A stretch of 64,000 bases of DNA, from positions 1-64,000 of the forward strand of contig JAJFGL010000039.1 of NCBI GenBank assembly GCA_021776135.1. Direction: 5' to 3'. The position numbers were made by a program, and so were the translations under genes. Origin of the DNA: Kiloniellaceae bacterium (GTDB taxonomy: Bacteria; Pseudomonadota; Alphaproteobacteria; Kiloniellales; J153). The number at the start of each line of letters is the position of its first letter. Position 1 is the stretch's first letter. Of this stretch, positions 1 through 8,572 are shown one piece after another. The notes under the pieces were generated by a model. It was not told where the DNA came from. It did not search any database and saw only the letters and a list, made by a program, of their open reading frames with translations.

Positions 1-82
1 TCAGGGCGTTCTTCTTCTCCCGCCTGTTAAGTCGAATGCTCTGAATTCGCTCAGCCACGATAATTTCAACGCTTTCACTCAC
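1..82 (-). CDS. Enoyl-CoA hydratase/isomerase family protein, N-terminal part only
   Basis: Only the first 27 codons are inside the window; the rest lies to the left of base 1. The reading begins at a GTG (bases 82-80) and gives VSESVEIIVAERIQSIRLNR followed by REKKNAL. This is the usual opening of the crotonase fold: a short beta strand, then the L-N-R-x-x-x-x-N-A-L signature. A GGAG ribosome-binding site lies 7 nt upstream. The gene sits 41 bp downstream of an acyl-CoA dehydrogenase on the same strand, so the pair probably carries out two consecutive beta-oxidation-type steps. A DmdD-like methylthioacryloyl-CoA hydratase is possible given the DmdC-like neighbour, but nothing visible separates that from an ordinary enoyl-CoA hydratase. 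Confidence 0.75.
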   Translation of the reverse strand, partial: MSESVEIIVAERIQSIRLNRREKKNAL

Positions 83-123
83 GACCACACTCCACTCGCT
101 TGCGGCACTGTTCCATCTTCAGG

Positions 124-1920
124 TCATGCCGAAAGCTGGCCCGGGCTCAACATCAATACAGCATCGCCCCCCGACATCACGGAGGTCGCAAGTCCCGCTG
201 TTTCCACGCTCAGATGCTCCGCGAAATACCGCGCCAACGCGACGTAGCGTTTCCCCGGCATCACAATTCCGTCGTCCCCGGACTGGCGTTGCACGTAAAG
301 CGCACCGCGCGCCAGATAAACCGCGCCAGCCGTCAACCCGAACACCCGGAGATAATCCGTTGCTCCCGCCAGTGCCGCCTCAGGCCTTCGAACAACGGCT
401 TGCGCCATCCACTCAGATGATCGCCTGAGCGCATCGACCGATTGCGCCAGCCGCTCGGCCATCTGCCCGAAGTCCGGTGCGTTGCTCGCAGCAACGTCGG
501 CAACCGTGGCGTCAAGTTCGGCCAGATACCCTTGCATGACATCGCCATTGCCAAGCGGCAACTTGCGGCAAACTAGATCCATCGCCTGGATACCGTTGGT
601 GCCCTCGTAGATGGGCAGGATACGGGCATCGCGGTAGTGCTGGGCGGCGCCGGATTCCTCGATAAACCCCATGCCGCCGTGAACTTGAACCCCCAGGGAC
701 GCGATCTCGCATCCGCAATCTGTCAGCCAGGACTTGACCAGGGGGGTCAGCAGGTCGATACGCGCCTGGGCGGCGGCGCGCTCGCCCGCCTCGGGCGCGC
801 GCTTGGCCTTATCCAGGGTGGCGGCGGCCAGGTAGGCAAGGGCGCGCATGGCCTCCACGCTCGCCTTCATGGTCATAAGCGTGCGGCGCACGTCGGGGTG
901 CTGAATAATCGCGACGCCGCCAGCATCCTTTGAGTCTATGGCCCGGCTTTGAATGCGCTCGCGGGCGAAATCGCGGGCCTGCTGATAGGCGCGCTCGGCG
1001 ATGGCCAAACCCTGCACGCCGACCGAGATGCGGGCGTTGTTCATCATGGTGAACATGCAGGCCATGCCCTGGTTTTCTTCGCCGAGCAGATAACCTATGG
1101 CGCCGCCGGAATCGCCGTAAGCCATGACCGCGGTGGGGGAGGCATGAATGCCAAGCTTGTGCTCCAGGGAAACGCAGCGCAGATCGTTGCGCGCCCCCAG
1201 CGTGCCGTCTTCCTTGGGCAGGAATTTCGGCACGATGAACAGGCTGATGCCCCGGGTTCCCGCCGGCGCGTCCGGGGTGCGCGCCAAGACCATGTGAACG
1301 ATATTCTCGGCGCAATCGTGGTCGCCCCAGGTGATGAATATTTTTTGACCGGTGATGAGATAATGATCGTCTTGCTTTACCGCGCGGGTTTTCAGCGCCC
1401 CGACATCGGACCCGGCCTGGGGCTCGGTCAGGTTCATGGTGCCGCTCCAGCGGCCCGAGATCATGTTCGGTAAATATGCGGTCTTCTGTTCCGCCGTGCC
1501 GTGAACCTGCAAGGATTCCACCGCGCCTTGAGTCAGCAGAGGGGCGAGGGAGAAGCTAAGGTTGGCGGCGCTCCACATTTCCTGCACCGCGATCGACAGA
1601 GTCCAGGGCAGGCCCTGGCCGCCGTGTTCGGGATCGAAGGGCAGGGAGCCCCAGCCCCCCTCCACGAAGAGCCGGTAAGCCTCGGGAAAGCCCTTGGGCA
1701 TGCGCACCGCGCCGTTTTCCAGGGTGCACCCCTCTTGGTCGCCGGTTCGGTTCAGGGGCGCCAGGACGTCCTTGGCCAGGCGCCCGGCCTCGGTCAGAAT
1801 CGCTTCGGCCAGGTCCGGCGTGGCTTCCTCATAGCCGGGCAGGTCCGCGATTTCCTTCAGACCCGCGATCTCGCCCAGGACGAATCGCATGTCCGCGAGC
1901 GGCGCGTTGTAATCGCTCAT
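124..1920 (-). CDS. Acyl-CoA dehydrogenase, long (about 600-residue) DmdC-like subfamily
   Basis: A 598-residue flavoprotein oxidising an acyl-CoA to the 2,3-enoyl-CoA and passing electrons to ETF. It shows the N-terminal helical domain, the FAD/substrate segment LTEPQAGSD near residue 165, a K-I-F-I-T-W-G-D-H-D strand, and the C-terminal IYEGTNGIQ near residue 438 with the catalytic-base glutamate. About 130 further residues form the extra C-terminal domain (PF12806 type) that marks the long subfamily containing 3-methylmercaptopropionyl-CoA dehydrogenases (DmdC). The start ATG is followed by a typical SDYNAPL opening. An enoyl-CoA hydratase begins 41 bp downstream, an arrangement compatible with DmdC-DmdD of DMSP demethylation. 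Automated annotation often labels general fatty acyl-CoA dehydrogenases of this subfamily as DmdC, so the substrate is left open. Confidence 0.9.
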   Translation of the reverse strand: MSDYNAPLADMRFVLGEIAGLKEIADLPGYEEATPDLAEAILTEAGRLAKDVLAPLNRTGDQEGCTLENGAVRMPKGFPEAYRLFVEGGWGSLPFDPEHGGQGLPWTLSIAVQEMWSAANLSFSLAPLLTQGAVESLQVHGTAEQKTAYLPNMISGRWSGTMNLTEPQAGSDVGALKTRAVKQDDHYLITGQKIFITWGDHDCAENIVHMVLARTPDAPAGTRGISLFIVPKFLPKEDGTLGARNDLRCVSLEHKLGIHASPTAVMAYGDSGGAIGYLLGEENQGMACMFTMMNNARISVGVQGLAIAERAYQQARDFARERIQSRAIDSKDAGGVAIIQHPDVRRTLMTMKASVEAMRALAYLAAATLDKAKRAPEAGERAAAQARIDLLTPLVKSWLTDCGCEIASLGVQVHGGMGFIEESGAAQHYRDARILPIYEGTNGIQAMDLVCRKLPLGNGDVMQGYLAELDATVADVAASNAPDFGQMAERLAQSVDALRRSSEWMAQAVVRRPEAALAGATDYLRVFGLTAGAVYLARGALYVQRQSGDDGIVMPGKRYVALARYFAEHLSVETAGLATSVMSGGDAVLMLSPGQLSA

Positions 1921-1991
1921 GGGGCCGGTCTCCTTGGGTTATCGCATTTCGTTGTGCCGCTACCGATGGCTGGCTTGGATCGGCGTTGTGC

Positions 1992-2068
1992 GTGCTTCGA
2001 CAAGCTCAGCATGAGGATTTTTCTATATGCCACACAAGATTTTCCTCATACTGAGCTTGTCGAAGGAC
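1992..2068. repeat. Large extragenic palindrome (CTTCGACAAGCTCAG type)
   Basis: Two arms of about 27 nt, roughly 1992-2018 and 2041-2068, are near-perfect reverse complements (CTTCGACAAGCTCAGCATGA against TCATACTGAGCTTGTCGAAG) around a spacer of about 22 nt. It lies in the 324-bp gap between the acyl-CoA dehydrogenase start and the DUF454 gene. This hairpin-forming sequence is a familiar extragenic repeat type in alphaproteobacterial genomes. It may act as a bidirectional transcription barrier, but it has no T-tract. I see nothing else in this gap. Confidence 0.8.
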
Positions 2069-2244
2069 GCATTGGTGGAAATGCCGTGCTATATGCGCAT
2101 GGCCCTAGCCTGTCTTCTTACCACCTTGATCGGTCATACCGCTTTATATCAAATGGGGGGTTCCAGTACGAGGGGGGCGGCGTGTTTTGAAATATCTCGT
2201 GCGCTCATAACTCTTGCTTTACCCGGCGTGTGGAGAATACGGGC

Positions 2245-2685
2245 ATGAATCCGCCAAGCTCTTCCAAGACCGGCGTCTTGCCGCCGCCCCAGGTGCTCAG
2301 CCGCGCCGGCGTCCGCCATGGGCTCTTCGCCCTGGGGCTGATTTGCCTGGGTCTGGGTGTTGCCGGCGTGGTGCTGCCGGTGCTGCCGGGGACGGTGTTT
2401 TTCCTGGTCGCGCTTTGGGCCTTTTCCCGCTCCTCGCCCCGGTTTCACGACTGGCTTTATACCCACCCGCGCCTGGGCCCGCCCTTGATCGTCTGGCACG
2501 CGCACGGCGCGATTCCCTTGCGGGCCAAGATCGCGGCGGTTTCCATGATGGCCGTCAGCTTGCTGCTGGTGACCCTATTTGTGGCCGAGGATTGGGTGCT
2601 GCCCAGCGTTTTGGGCGCCATATTGGCGGTTGTTTCCGCCTACATCGTCACCCGCCCGCACGGCGCCGCTAGCCAGGAAAGCTAG
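2245..2685 (+). CDS. DUF454 (YbaN-like) small inner-membrane protein
   Basis: A 146-residue membrane protein of unknown function. After a short Pro/Ser-rich cytoplasmic start it has a strong hydrophobic segment (LFALGLICLGLGVAGVVLPV, about residues 27-46) with the P-x-L-P-G-T-x-F turn typical of DUF454, then a second segment, the amphipathic F-x-R-S-S-P-R-F region, and two C-terminal hydrophobic helices. I chose ATG 2245 over the in-frame GTG at 2230 because a GGAG lies 9 nt before it. Convergent with the cyclase gene, 26 bp apart. No operon partner is visible. Confidence 0.8.
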   Translation: MNPPSSSKTGVLPPPQVLSRAGVRHGLFALGLICLGLGVAGVVLPVLPGTVFFLVALWAFSRSSPRFHDWLYTHPRLGPPLIVWHAHGAIPLRAKIAAVSMMAVSLLLVTLFVAEDWVLPSVLGAILAVVSAYIVTRPHGAASQES

Positions 2686-2711
2686 CGGCCCGTCCTTGAA
2701 GCGGACTTTAT

Positions 2712-3770
2712 TTAGTACATGGCGATCGGATTGCCGGGGGAGCCGGTGCCGCCCTTTATCTTGAGCGGCGACCAGGCGAAGAGGAACTCATAGGCCTTGT
2801 CGGCGACCAGTTGCGACAGGTCCATGTTCTCCAGGTTCCAAATGCCCCGCTTGGTCATCATGGTGATGTGGCATTCGAAGGGCTGCGGGTTCTCGCCGCC
2901 GAAGCCGAGGCCGACCGCTTCCGAGGGCCAGGTGTCGGAGCCCCAGAGGATGATCTTGCGCGACGCCAGGTATTCGCAGGCCGAAAGACCGAAGCCCGGC
3001 GTGCCTGAGTTGAACTTGGCGATGCGTTTGGTTTTCTCGGCCGCGTCGTAGGTGTCCCACTCGGAAGGATGCCAGATATCGCCGTGCCCGGTGTAAAGAA
3101 AGACGCAATCGCCTTCGCCGATCTCGCCGATACCCTGGCGGCGGATCATGTCTTTCACGTCCTTGTCGGTGATGACGCCGGGATCGTCCATGGAGTTGGC
3201 GACCGGGATCGGCAATTGCCCGCCGCGCAAGGCGGTGGCGTCGAGTAGCACGCCCCGGCAGACGAAACCCTTTTTCGCCACGAACTCGACGCCCAGCGGA
3301 CCCAAGCCATAGGTGCCGATATCGGGATCTTCCAGGAAGCGGCCGTTATAGAAATACATGCCCTTGGAGGTAATCACGCCGATGTGGCCCGGCCCGTCGA
3401 ATTGGGTGCCGAACTGGCCGATTTCGGTCGAGAGGTATTCGTCGTTGTAGACAAGTTCCTGCGGGCCGAAGGGGCCGCCGGTGGGCAAGCCCGGAATAGT
3501 CATGCGCCAACCGCGCGAGCCGAAGCCGGGCGCGTCTTGCTGATAGACCTTGCCGAGGGTCGCGACCTTGCCTTGCTTGACCAGCTTGGCGGCCTTGAGG
3601 ACCATGGCCGCGGTGGTGCGGTTGACCGCGCCGGCCTTGTCGTCGGCGCCCCATTCGCTGGGCGCCCAGTTCTCGGTCAAGGGCTGGTCGTTGGCGGCGT
3701 TGGCCGGGGCGGATAGCCAGGCAAGCGCCGCCAAGGCGGTGGCCGCGCGGCGTAGATTTATTTGCGACAT
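2712..3770 (-). CDS. Cyclase family protein (kynurenine formamidase-like fold), exported
   Basis: A 352-residue protein of the PF04199 cyclase family, metal-dependent hydrolases acting on amides or lactones. I start it at ATG 3770, not the in-frame ATG 60 nt upstream, because the protein then opens with a clean signal peptide (MSQINLRRAATALAALAWLS then APANA), and a GGGAG lies 10 nt before that codon. Downstream are the W-G-A-D-D-K-x-G-A-x-N motif and the metal region GTQFDGPGH. The first metal-ligand histidine of the family's HxxxDxxxH is glutamine here, a variant I associate with the longer bacterial branch. Conserved F-E-C-H and L-F-A-W-S-P-L-x-I-x-G-G-T-G-S-P near the C-terminus confirm the family. 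It lies 82 bp downstream of the ThDP enzyme on the same strand. The substrate is unknown. Confidence 0.85.
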   Translation of the reverse strand: MSQINLRRAATALAALAWLSAPANAANDQPLTENWAPSEWGADDKAGAVNRTTAAMVLKAAKLVKQGKVATLGKVYQQDAPGFGSRGWRMTIPGLPTGGPFGPQELVYNDEYLSTEIGQFGTQFDGPGHIGVITSKGMYFYNGRFLEDPDIGTYGLGPLGVEFVAKKGFVCRGVLLDATALRGGQLPIPVANSMDDPGVITDKDVKDMIRRQGIGEIGEGDCVFLYTGHGDIWHPSEWDTYDAAEKTKRIAKFNSGTPGFGLSACEYLASRKIILWGSDTWPSEAVGLGFGGENPQPFECHITMMTKRGIWNLENMDLSQLVADKAYEFLFAWSPLKIKGGTGSPGNPIAMY

Positions 3771-3852
3771 TTTCTGCAAGCTCCCAAATATTTTTACGAA
3801 CCCCAAAACGTTAACCTTTGAGGACGGCAAATAGAAGGGGCTCTTTGGATAC

Positions 3853-5535
3853 TTACGCCTTCTTCGCCAGGGCGGCGGCCCGGATATCGCTCAGGCTGGC
3901 CCTGGGGGTGATGGCCTCCGGGTCGATATGCAGATCGAGGAGGGCGGGCTTGCCGGCGGCCAGGGCGCGCTCGAAGGCGGGGGCGAAGGCCGCCGTTTCG
4001 CTCACGGTCTCGCCGTGGGCGCCGTAAGCCCGCGCCAGGGCCGCGAAGTCGGGATTGCTCAGGCCGGTGCCCAGAACCCGGCCCGGATATTCCCGCTCCT
4101 GATGCATGCGGATGGTCCCGAACATGCCGTTGTTGACGATCAGAATCACGATATTGGCGCCGTATTGAACCGCGGTGGCCAGTTCCTGGCCGTTCATCAT
4201 GAAACACCCGTCGCCGGCGAAGGAGAGGACCGTGCGTTCGGGAAAGGCCAGCTTGGCCGCCACCGCCGCCGGGGTGCCGTAGCCCATGGAGCCGCTGGTC
4301 GGGCCAAGCTGACCGGGAAAGCGGCGGTATTGGTAAAACCGGTTCGGCCAGGTCGAGAAATTCCCCGCCCCATTGGTGAGAATGCTATCCGCCGGCAGGG
4401 TCTCGCGCAGATAGGCCATGACCTCGGCCATTTGCAGGTCGCCGGGAATTTTTACCGGCCCGATATTATCCAGGTAATCGCGGTGCGCCGCCTCGGTATG
4501 CGCCGCCCAGCGCTTCGTATCGACGGGGGCCATGGCCTTGGCGGCGGCGGCGAAGGGGACCATGCTGGCGTTGATCGGCAGATCGGCCTGATAAACCCGG
4601 CCGAGTTCTTCGGCGCCGGCGTGGACATGCACCAGGGTCTGCTTGGGCCGGGGGATATCGATCAGGCTGTAACCGCCGGTGGTCATCTCGCCCAGGCGCG
4701 CGCCGACCACCAGAAGCAGGTCCGCGTCCTTGATGCGTTGTTCCAGCTTGGGGTTGATGCCGATGCCGACATCCCCGGCATAGCTGGGGTGGGTGTTGTC
4801 GATCTTGTCCTGGCGCCGGAATCCGGCCCCGACCGGCAGCTTGTTGGCCCCGGCGAAGTCCGCGAAATCGGCGACCGCCTGAGCGGTCCAGCCGCTGCCG
4901 CCAAGAATGACGAAGGGGCGCTTAGCCTGTTCCAGAAGGCCGCGCAGGCGGACCATGTCCGCCGCCCCGGGGTGGGTGAGGGCGGTGCTGTAGGGGGCGG
5001 CGTCCTCGGCCGCGACCCGGTCGCGCAGCATGTCTTCGGGCAGGGCCAGGACCACCGGGCCGGGGCGGCCGGAGGTGGCGACCGAAAAGGCCCGTGCCAT
5101 GAACTCGGGGATACGCTCCGCCTGGTCGATCTGGGCCACCCACTTGGCCATGTGGCCGAACATGCGGCGGTAGTCGATCTCCTGAAATGCCTCGCGCTCC
5201 ATCATGCCGCGCCCGACCTGGCCGATCAGCAGGATCATGGGGGTCGAATCCTGGTGGGCGATGTGCAGGCCGGCGCTGGCGTTGGTGGCGCCGGGTCCCC
5301 GCGTCACCATGCAGATGCCCGGCTCCCCGGTCAGCTTGCCGTAGGCGTCCGCCATCATGGCGGCGCCCCCTTCCTGGCGGCAGATGATGTACTTTACCTC
5401 CGGCACGTCGTTGAGGGCGTCCAGAACCGCCAGGTAGGATTCGCCCGGCACGCCGTAAGCGAAACGGGCGCCGTGGATACGCAACTGATCGGCCAGGATT
5501 CGGCCGCCGCTGCGCAGGTTATGAGTCTTGGCCAA
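3853..5535 (-). CDS. Thiamine-diphosphate-dependent enzyme, acetolactate synthase-like
   Basis: A 560-residue enzyme with all three domains of the ThDP decarboxylase/acetolactate synthase superfamily. The N-terminal pyrimidine domain carries YGVPGES and the activating glutamate in CRQEGGAAMMADAYGK (near residue 54) and VTRGPGATNASAG. A central FAD-like domain follows (residues about 190-330). The C-terminal pyrophosphate domain has GDGCFMMNGQELATA (near residue 440) and the N-N of VNNGMFGTIR, together the Mg-ThDP motif. No separate small regulatory subunit is next to it, so it is more likely a catabolic or specialised carboligase/decarboxylase than the biosynthetic IlvB. Substrate not assignable from sequence. 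It shares a 136-bp divergent intergenic region with the DUF6445 gene and is probably co-transcribed with the cyclase-family hydrolase. Confidence 0.87.
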   Translation of the reverse strand: MAKTHNLRSGGRILADQLRIHGARFAYGVPGESYLAVLDALNDVPEVKYIICRQEGGAAMMADAYGKLTGEPGICMVTRGPGATNASAGLHIAHQDSTPMILLIGQVGRGMMEREAFQEIDYRRMFGHMAKWVAQIDQAERIPEFMARAFSVATSGRPGPVVLALPEDMLRDRVAAEDAAPYSTALTHPGAADMVRLRGLLEQAKRPFVILGGSGWTAQAVADFADFAGANKLPVGAGFRRQDKIDNTHPSYAGDVGIGINPKLEQRIKDADLLLVVGARLGEMTTGGYSLIDIPRPKQTLVHVHAGAEELGRVYQADLPINASMVPFAAAAKAMAPVDTKRWAAHTEAAHRDYLDNIGPVKIPGDLQMAEVMAYLRETLPADSILTNGAGNFSTWPNRFYQYRRFPGQLGPTSGSMGYGTPAAVAAKLAFPERTVLSFAGDGCFMMNGQELATAVQYGANIVILIVNNGMFGTIRMHQEREYPGRVLGTGLSNPDFAALARAYGAHGETVSETAAFAPAFERALAAGKPALLDLHIDPEAITPRASLSDIRAAALAKKA

Positions 5536-5671
5536 GGTGTCTGACCTTTCCGGTTTTCTCGGGTTGGATTGTTTCAGCGCAATGCGCGCCGGTCTTCAGG
5601 CCACATCTTGTATTGCTGGCGGCGCGCCGTCAAAATCCTTAACTCGGACAAAGCGGAAGGGCAGACTTACC

Positions 5672-6280
5672 ATGTACCGGTCTCTGATGGTCATCGACGA
5701 CTTTTATCCCGATCCCATGCAGATACGTGCCGCCGCCCTTGCGGCCGACTACGTCAAGCGCGAAGGGCACTTGACCTTTCCAGGGCGCAATTCGGTGCAA
5801 AAATTCATACCGCCCGGCCTGGACCTCATGATGTCGCGGTTGTTGGGCGAGAAGGTCGTGAGCTCGAACGATCCACGGCCCACTCATGGCAAGTTCCGCA
5901 TCACCCTGGCTGGAGAGCCGAGCCGCTATCTGGTTCACGTCGACCCCAGCATTTTATCCTGGGTCGGGGTGATTTATCTGAACCCGCCCGAGCAGTGCCA
6001 GGGCGGCACCAGCTTTTACCGTCACAAGGGACTAAACTCCGACCGCACGCCCTTGAGCCTGGAGGAATTGCGCGCCTATGGACCCAACAGCATCGCCGAG
6101 TTGTTGGAGCAAGACGGCGCCAATCCGGATATCTGGGAACACCTGATGACCGTGCCCATGCGCTTCAACCGCCTGATTGCCTATCGCCCCTGGATCTGGC
6201 ATTCCGCCGGCCCGGCCTTCGGCGATTCGCTGGAAACCGGCCGCCTGGTCCAGTTGGTCGGTTTCGAGGCGGCGGCCTGA
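5672..6280 (+). CDS. DUF6445 family protein (2-oxoglutarate/Fe(II) oxygenase-like)
   Basis: A 202-residue soluble protein beginning MYRSLMVIDDFYPDPMQIR, the characteristic opening of DUF6445 proteins. The core contains HVDPSILSWVGVIYLNPPEQ, a jelly-roll strand pair with an H-x-D, followed by GGTSFYRH and, near the end, YRPWIWHSAGPAFG. The H-x-D ... H spacing resembles a facial-triad iron site, so an oxygenase activity is plausible but unproven. ATG 5672 is preceded by GGAAGG at about 11 nt, and translation upstream of it does not look protein-like. First of three tightly spaced plus-strand genes (8 nt to the aminotransferase, then 12 nt to the reductase), probably one operon. Confidence 0.7.
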   Translation: MYRSLMVIDDFYPDPMQIRAAALAADYVKREGHLTFPGRNSVQKFIPPGLDLMMSRLLGEKVVSSNDPRPTHGKFRITLAGEPSRYLVHVDPSILSWVGVIYLNPPEQCQGGTSFYRHKGLNSDRTPLSLEELRAYGPNSIAELLEQDGANPDIWEHLMTVPMRFNRLIAYRPWIWHSAGPAFGDSLETGRLVQLVGFEAAA

Positions 6281-6288
6281 GTCCGGTC

Positions 6289-7563
6289 GTGACAAACTTA
6301 CCCGAACGCGCCCAGAGCGTCTTTCCCGCCGGGTCGAACGGCGAGTTCAATCTGCCGCCGGAACTGTCGATTGTGATCGCGCGCGGCGAGGGCTGCCGGG
6401 TTTGGGATTCCGGGGGCCGCGAGTTTCTCGATTTTTCCATGGGCTGGGGCTCGGTGCTGGTCGGTCATGCCAGGCCCGAGGTGGTGGCGGCGGTGACCGC
6501 GCAAGCCCCCATGGGGTCCAACTTCGCCACCGTCACCGAGGCCTCCCTGGCCCTGGCGGAGGAGATCGTGCGGCTGTCTCCGGCCTGCGAACAGGTGCGC
6601 TTCTGCGCTTCGGGGACCGAGGCGACCATGTATTGTCAGCGCCTGGCCCGGGCCAGGACCGGCAAGCCGAAGATCCTGAAGTTCGAGGGCGCCTATCACG
6701 GCGCCAACGAAACCGGGGTGACCAGCCTGTTTCCCAAGAATCCGCCGGACTTTCCCGAACCCGACTCAACCGCCGGGGGCCTCGCCCACAAGGTCAAGCG
6801 CGACATCCTGGTGGCGCCCTACAACGACCTTGAAACGACCCAGCAAATCCTGGCCGAGCACGGCCAGGAGATCGCGGGCGTTATCGTCGAGCCCTTGCAG
6901 CGCTGCACCCCGCCTGAGGCCGGCTTCCTGGAAGGCTTGCGCGCCGCGACCCGCGACGCCGGTATCCTTCTGATCTTCGACGAGGTGGTGACCGGGTTCC
7001 GCCTAGCCTATGGCGGGGCGCAGGAATATTACGGCGTGGTCCCGGACCTGGTGGCCTATGGCAAGGCCCTGGGCGGCGGTTATCCCATCGGCGCCTTCGG
7101 CGGCCCGGCGGAGCTCATGGCCCTGGTCCGCGAAGACCGCTTGGGCGATTCCGATTATATGTGGGTCGCCTCGACCCTGGGCGGCAATCCCATCTCGACC
7201 GCCGCCGCCGGGGCCGCCCTGGGGGTCTTCCGCCAAGACGGCACCTATGAGCGCCTGCACGGTTTGGGCGAAACCTTGCGCGCCGGGATGCGCCGGGTCT
7301 TGCGCGATCGCCAAATGACCGCCCAGGTGATCGGCGACGGCCCCCTGGCGCAGATCGTTTTCTCTGACCGGCCGGTGCGCGACTACCGCTCGACCCAGCG
7401 CGGCGACGGCGCCAAGGGCCGGGCCCTCATGCTCGGGCTGTTCAAGCGCGGGGTATTCCTCAACCCCATGGGCACCAAGCTCTATCTGTCCCTGGCCCAC
7501 GATGAGACCGTGTGCGGCGAGCTGCTTGACCGCCTGGACGACACCTTGAGCGAAATCGGATAG
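6289..7563 (+). CDS. Class III PLP aminotransferase, glutamate-1-semialdehyde aminomutase-like
   Basis: A 424-residue fold-type I PLP enzyme. Visible motifs are GRE-F-L-D-F-S-M-G near residue 45, FCASGTEATMYCQRLARART (phosphate-binding region), KFEGAYHGANE, the cofactor aspartate in LLIFDEVVTGFR, and the Schiff-base lysine K259 in VAYGKALGGGYPIGAFGG. The length matches GSA aminomutases and related omega-aminotransferases. The start is a GTG at 6289, 8 nt after the stop of the DUF6445 gene, with only a weak ribosome-binding site, so translational coupling is likely. Genes of this branch outside tetrapyrrole operons usually serve catabolic or secondary amine metabolism; the neighbours (a putative oxygenase and an aldo/keto reductase) suggest a small modification pathway rather than heme synthesis. 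Confidence 0.85.
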   Translation: MTNLPERAQSVFPAGSNGEFNLPPELSIVIARGEGCRVWDSGGREFLDFSMGWGSVLVGHARPEVVAAVTAQAPMGSNFATVTEASLALAEEIVRLSPACEQVRFCASGTEATMYCQRLARARTGKPKILKFEGAYHGANETGVTSLFPKNPPDFPEPDSTAGGLAHKVKRDILVAPYNDLETTQQILAEHGQEIAGVIVEPLQRCTPPEAGFLEGLRAATRDAGILLIFDEVVTGFRLAYGGAQEYYGVVPDLVAYGKALGGGYPIGAFGGPAELMALVREDRLGDSDYMWVASTLGGNPISTAAAGAALGVFRQDGTYERLHGLGETLRAGMRRVLRDRQMTAQVIGDGPLAQIVFSDRPVRDYRSTQRGDGAKGRALMLGLFKRGVFLNPMGTKLYLSLAHDETVCGELLDRLDDTLSEIG

Positions 7564-7575
7564 GAGGACCGGCCC

Positions 7576-8544
7576 ATGCGCACACGCAGGTTTGGACGCA
7601 GCGGGCTTCGGGTTTCGGAATTGGTTTTCGGTGGCGGCTATGTCGGCGGCCTTCTGGTCCATGGCGGGGACGAAGCGAAACTCGCGGCGGTGCGCCGGGC
7701 CTTGGATGCAGGGGTCAATTGGATCGATACCGCACCGCTCTATGGTCAGGGCAAGTCGGAGCAGGCCCTGGGCTGGATCCTGCCCGAGGTCGAGCAAGAG
7801 CCCTATATTTCGACCAAGGTCATGCTCGACCCGGCGCGTCTCGGCGATATCGCGGGCCAGGTCGAGGAAAGCTTGCACGCCAGCCTGACCCGCCTGAACC
7901 GGGACCGGGTCGATCTGCTGCAATTGCACAATCATCTGGGCCCCGGCGGTCTCGCGCTCCATGAGGTGCTGAAAGAGCGCGGTGTGGCCGAGGCGCTGGA
8001 AGACATGCGCGCCCAGGGCCTGACCGATTTTATCGGCCTAACCGCCCTGGGCGAAGCCCGCGCCGTCAACGCGGCCCTGGACAGCGGGCGTTTCGATTCG
8101 GCCCAGGTTTACTACAACATGATCAATCCCAGCGCCGCTCACAGCTTGCCCGCCAGCTGGTCCGGTCACGATTTTACCGGGATCGTGGATACCTGCCTGA
8201 CCCACGGCGTGGCCATGATGGCGATTCGCGTGCTCGCCGCCGGGGTTCTGGCCAGCGATACCCGCCATGAGCGCGAGATAGTCATTACCGAGGGCAGCGA
8301 GATGCCGGCGGAGGAACGCCGCGCCAAGGCCGTGTTCGACGCCCTGGGCGAAACCGGCGGAACCCGCGCCCAAGCGGCCATACGCTTCGCCCTGTCAAAT
8401 CCCGATTTGTCCTGCGCCGTTGTCGGCCTGGCCGATATGGCGCAGTTGGACGAGGCCCTGGCGACCCAAGACATGGCGCCCTTGCCGAAGGAAGCCCTGG
8501 CCACCCTCAACCGGCTCTACGAGACCGGCTTCGCGCGGCTTTAG
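7576..8544 (+). CDS. Aldo/keto reductase family oxidoreductase
   Basis: A 322-residue TIM-barrel NAD(P)H-dependent reductase. It opens with MRTRRFGRSGLRVSELVFGG, typical of the AKR L-galactose dehydrogenase/Tas-like branch. The catalytic tetrad is present: D51 and Y56 in IDTAPLYGQGKSE, the lysine in YISTKVM (about residue 82), and the histidine in LLQLHNH (about residue 118). The cofactor-binding IRFALSNPDLSCAVVG segment is near the C-terminus. A strong AGGAGG lies 8 nt before the ATG, and the gene begins 12 nt after the aminotransferase, so the two should be co-expressed. Substrate unknown. Confidence 0.88.
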   Translation: MRTRRFGRSGLRVSELVFGGGYVGGLLVHGGDEAKLAAVRRALDAGVNWIDTAPLYGQGKSEQALGWILPEVEQEPYISTKVMLDPARLGDIAGQVEESLHASLTRLNRDRVDLLQLHNHLGPGGLALHEVLKERGVAEALEDMRAQGLTDFIGLTALGEARAVNAALDSGRFDSAQVYYNMINPSAAHSLPASWSGHDFTGIVDTCLTHGVAMMAIRVLAAGVLASDTRHEREIVITEGSEMPAEERRAKAVFDALGETGGTRAQAAIRFALSNPDLSCAVVGLADMAQLDEALATQDMAPLPKEALATLNRLYETGFARL

Positions 8545-8572
8545 GGCCTGTGGGCAATATGGAGCCTAGGCC

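Noticed and set aside
3928-5544. 538-residue plus-strand open frame
   Set aside because: Antisense to the ThDP enzyme, whose cofactor motifs are intact.
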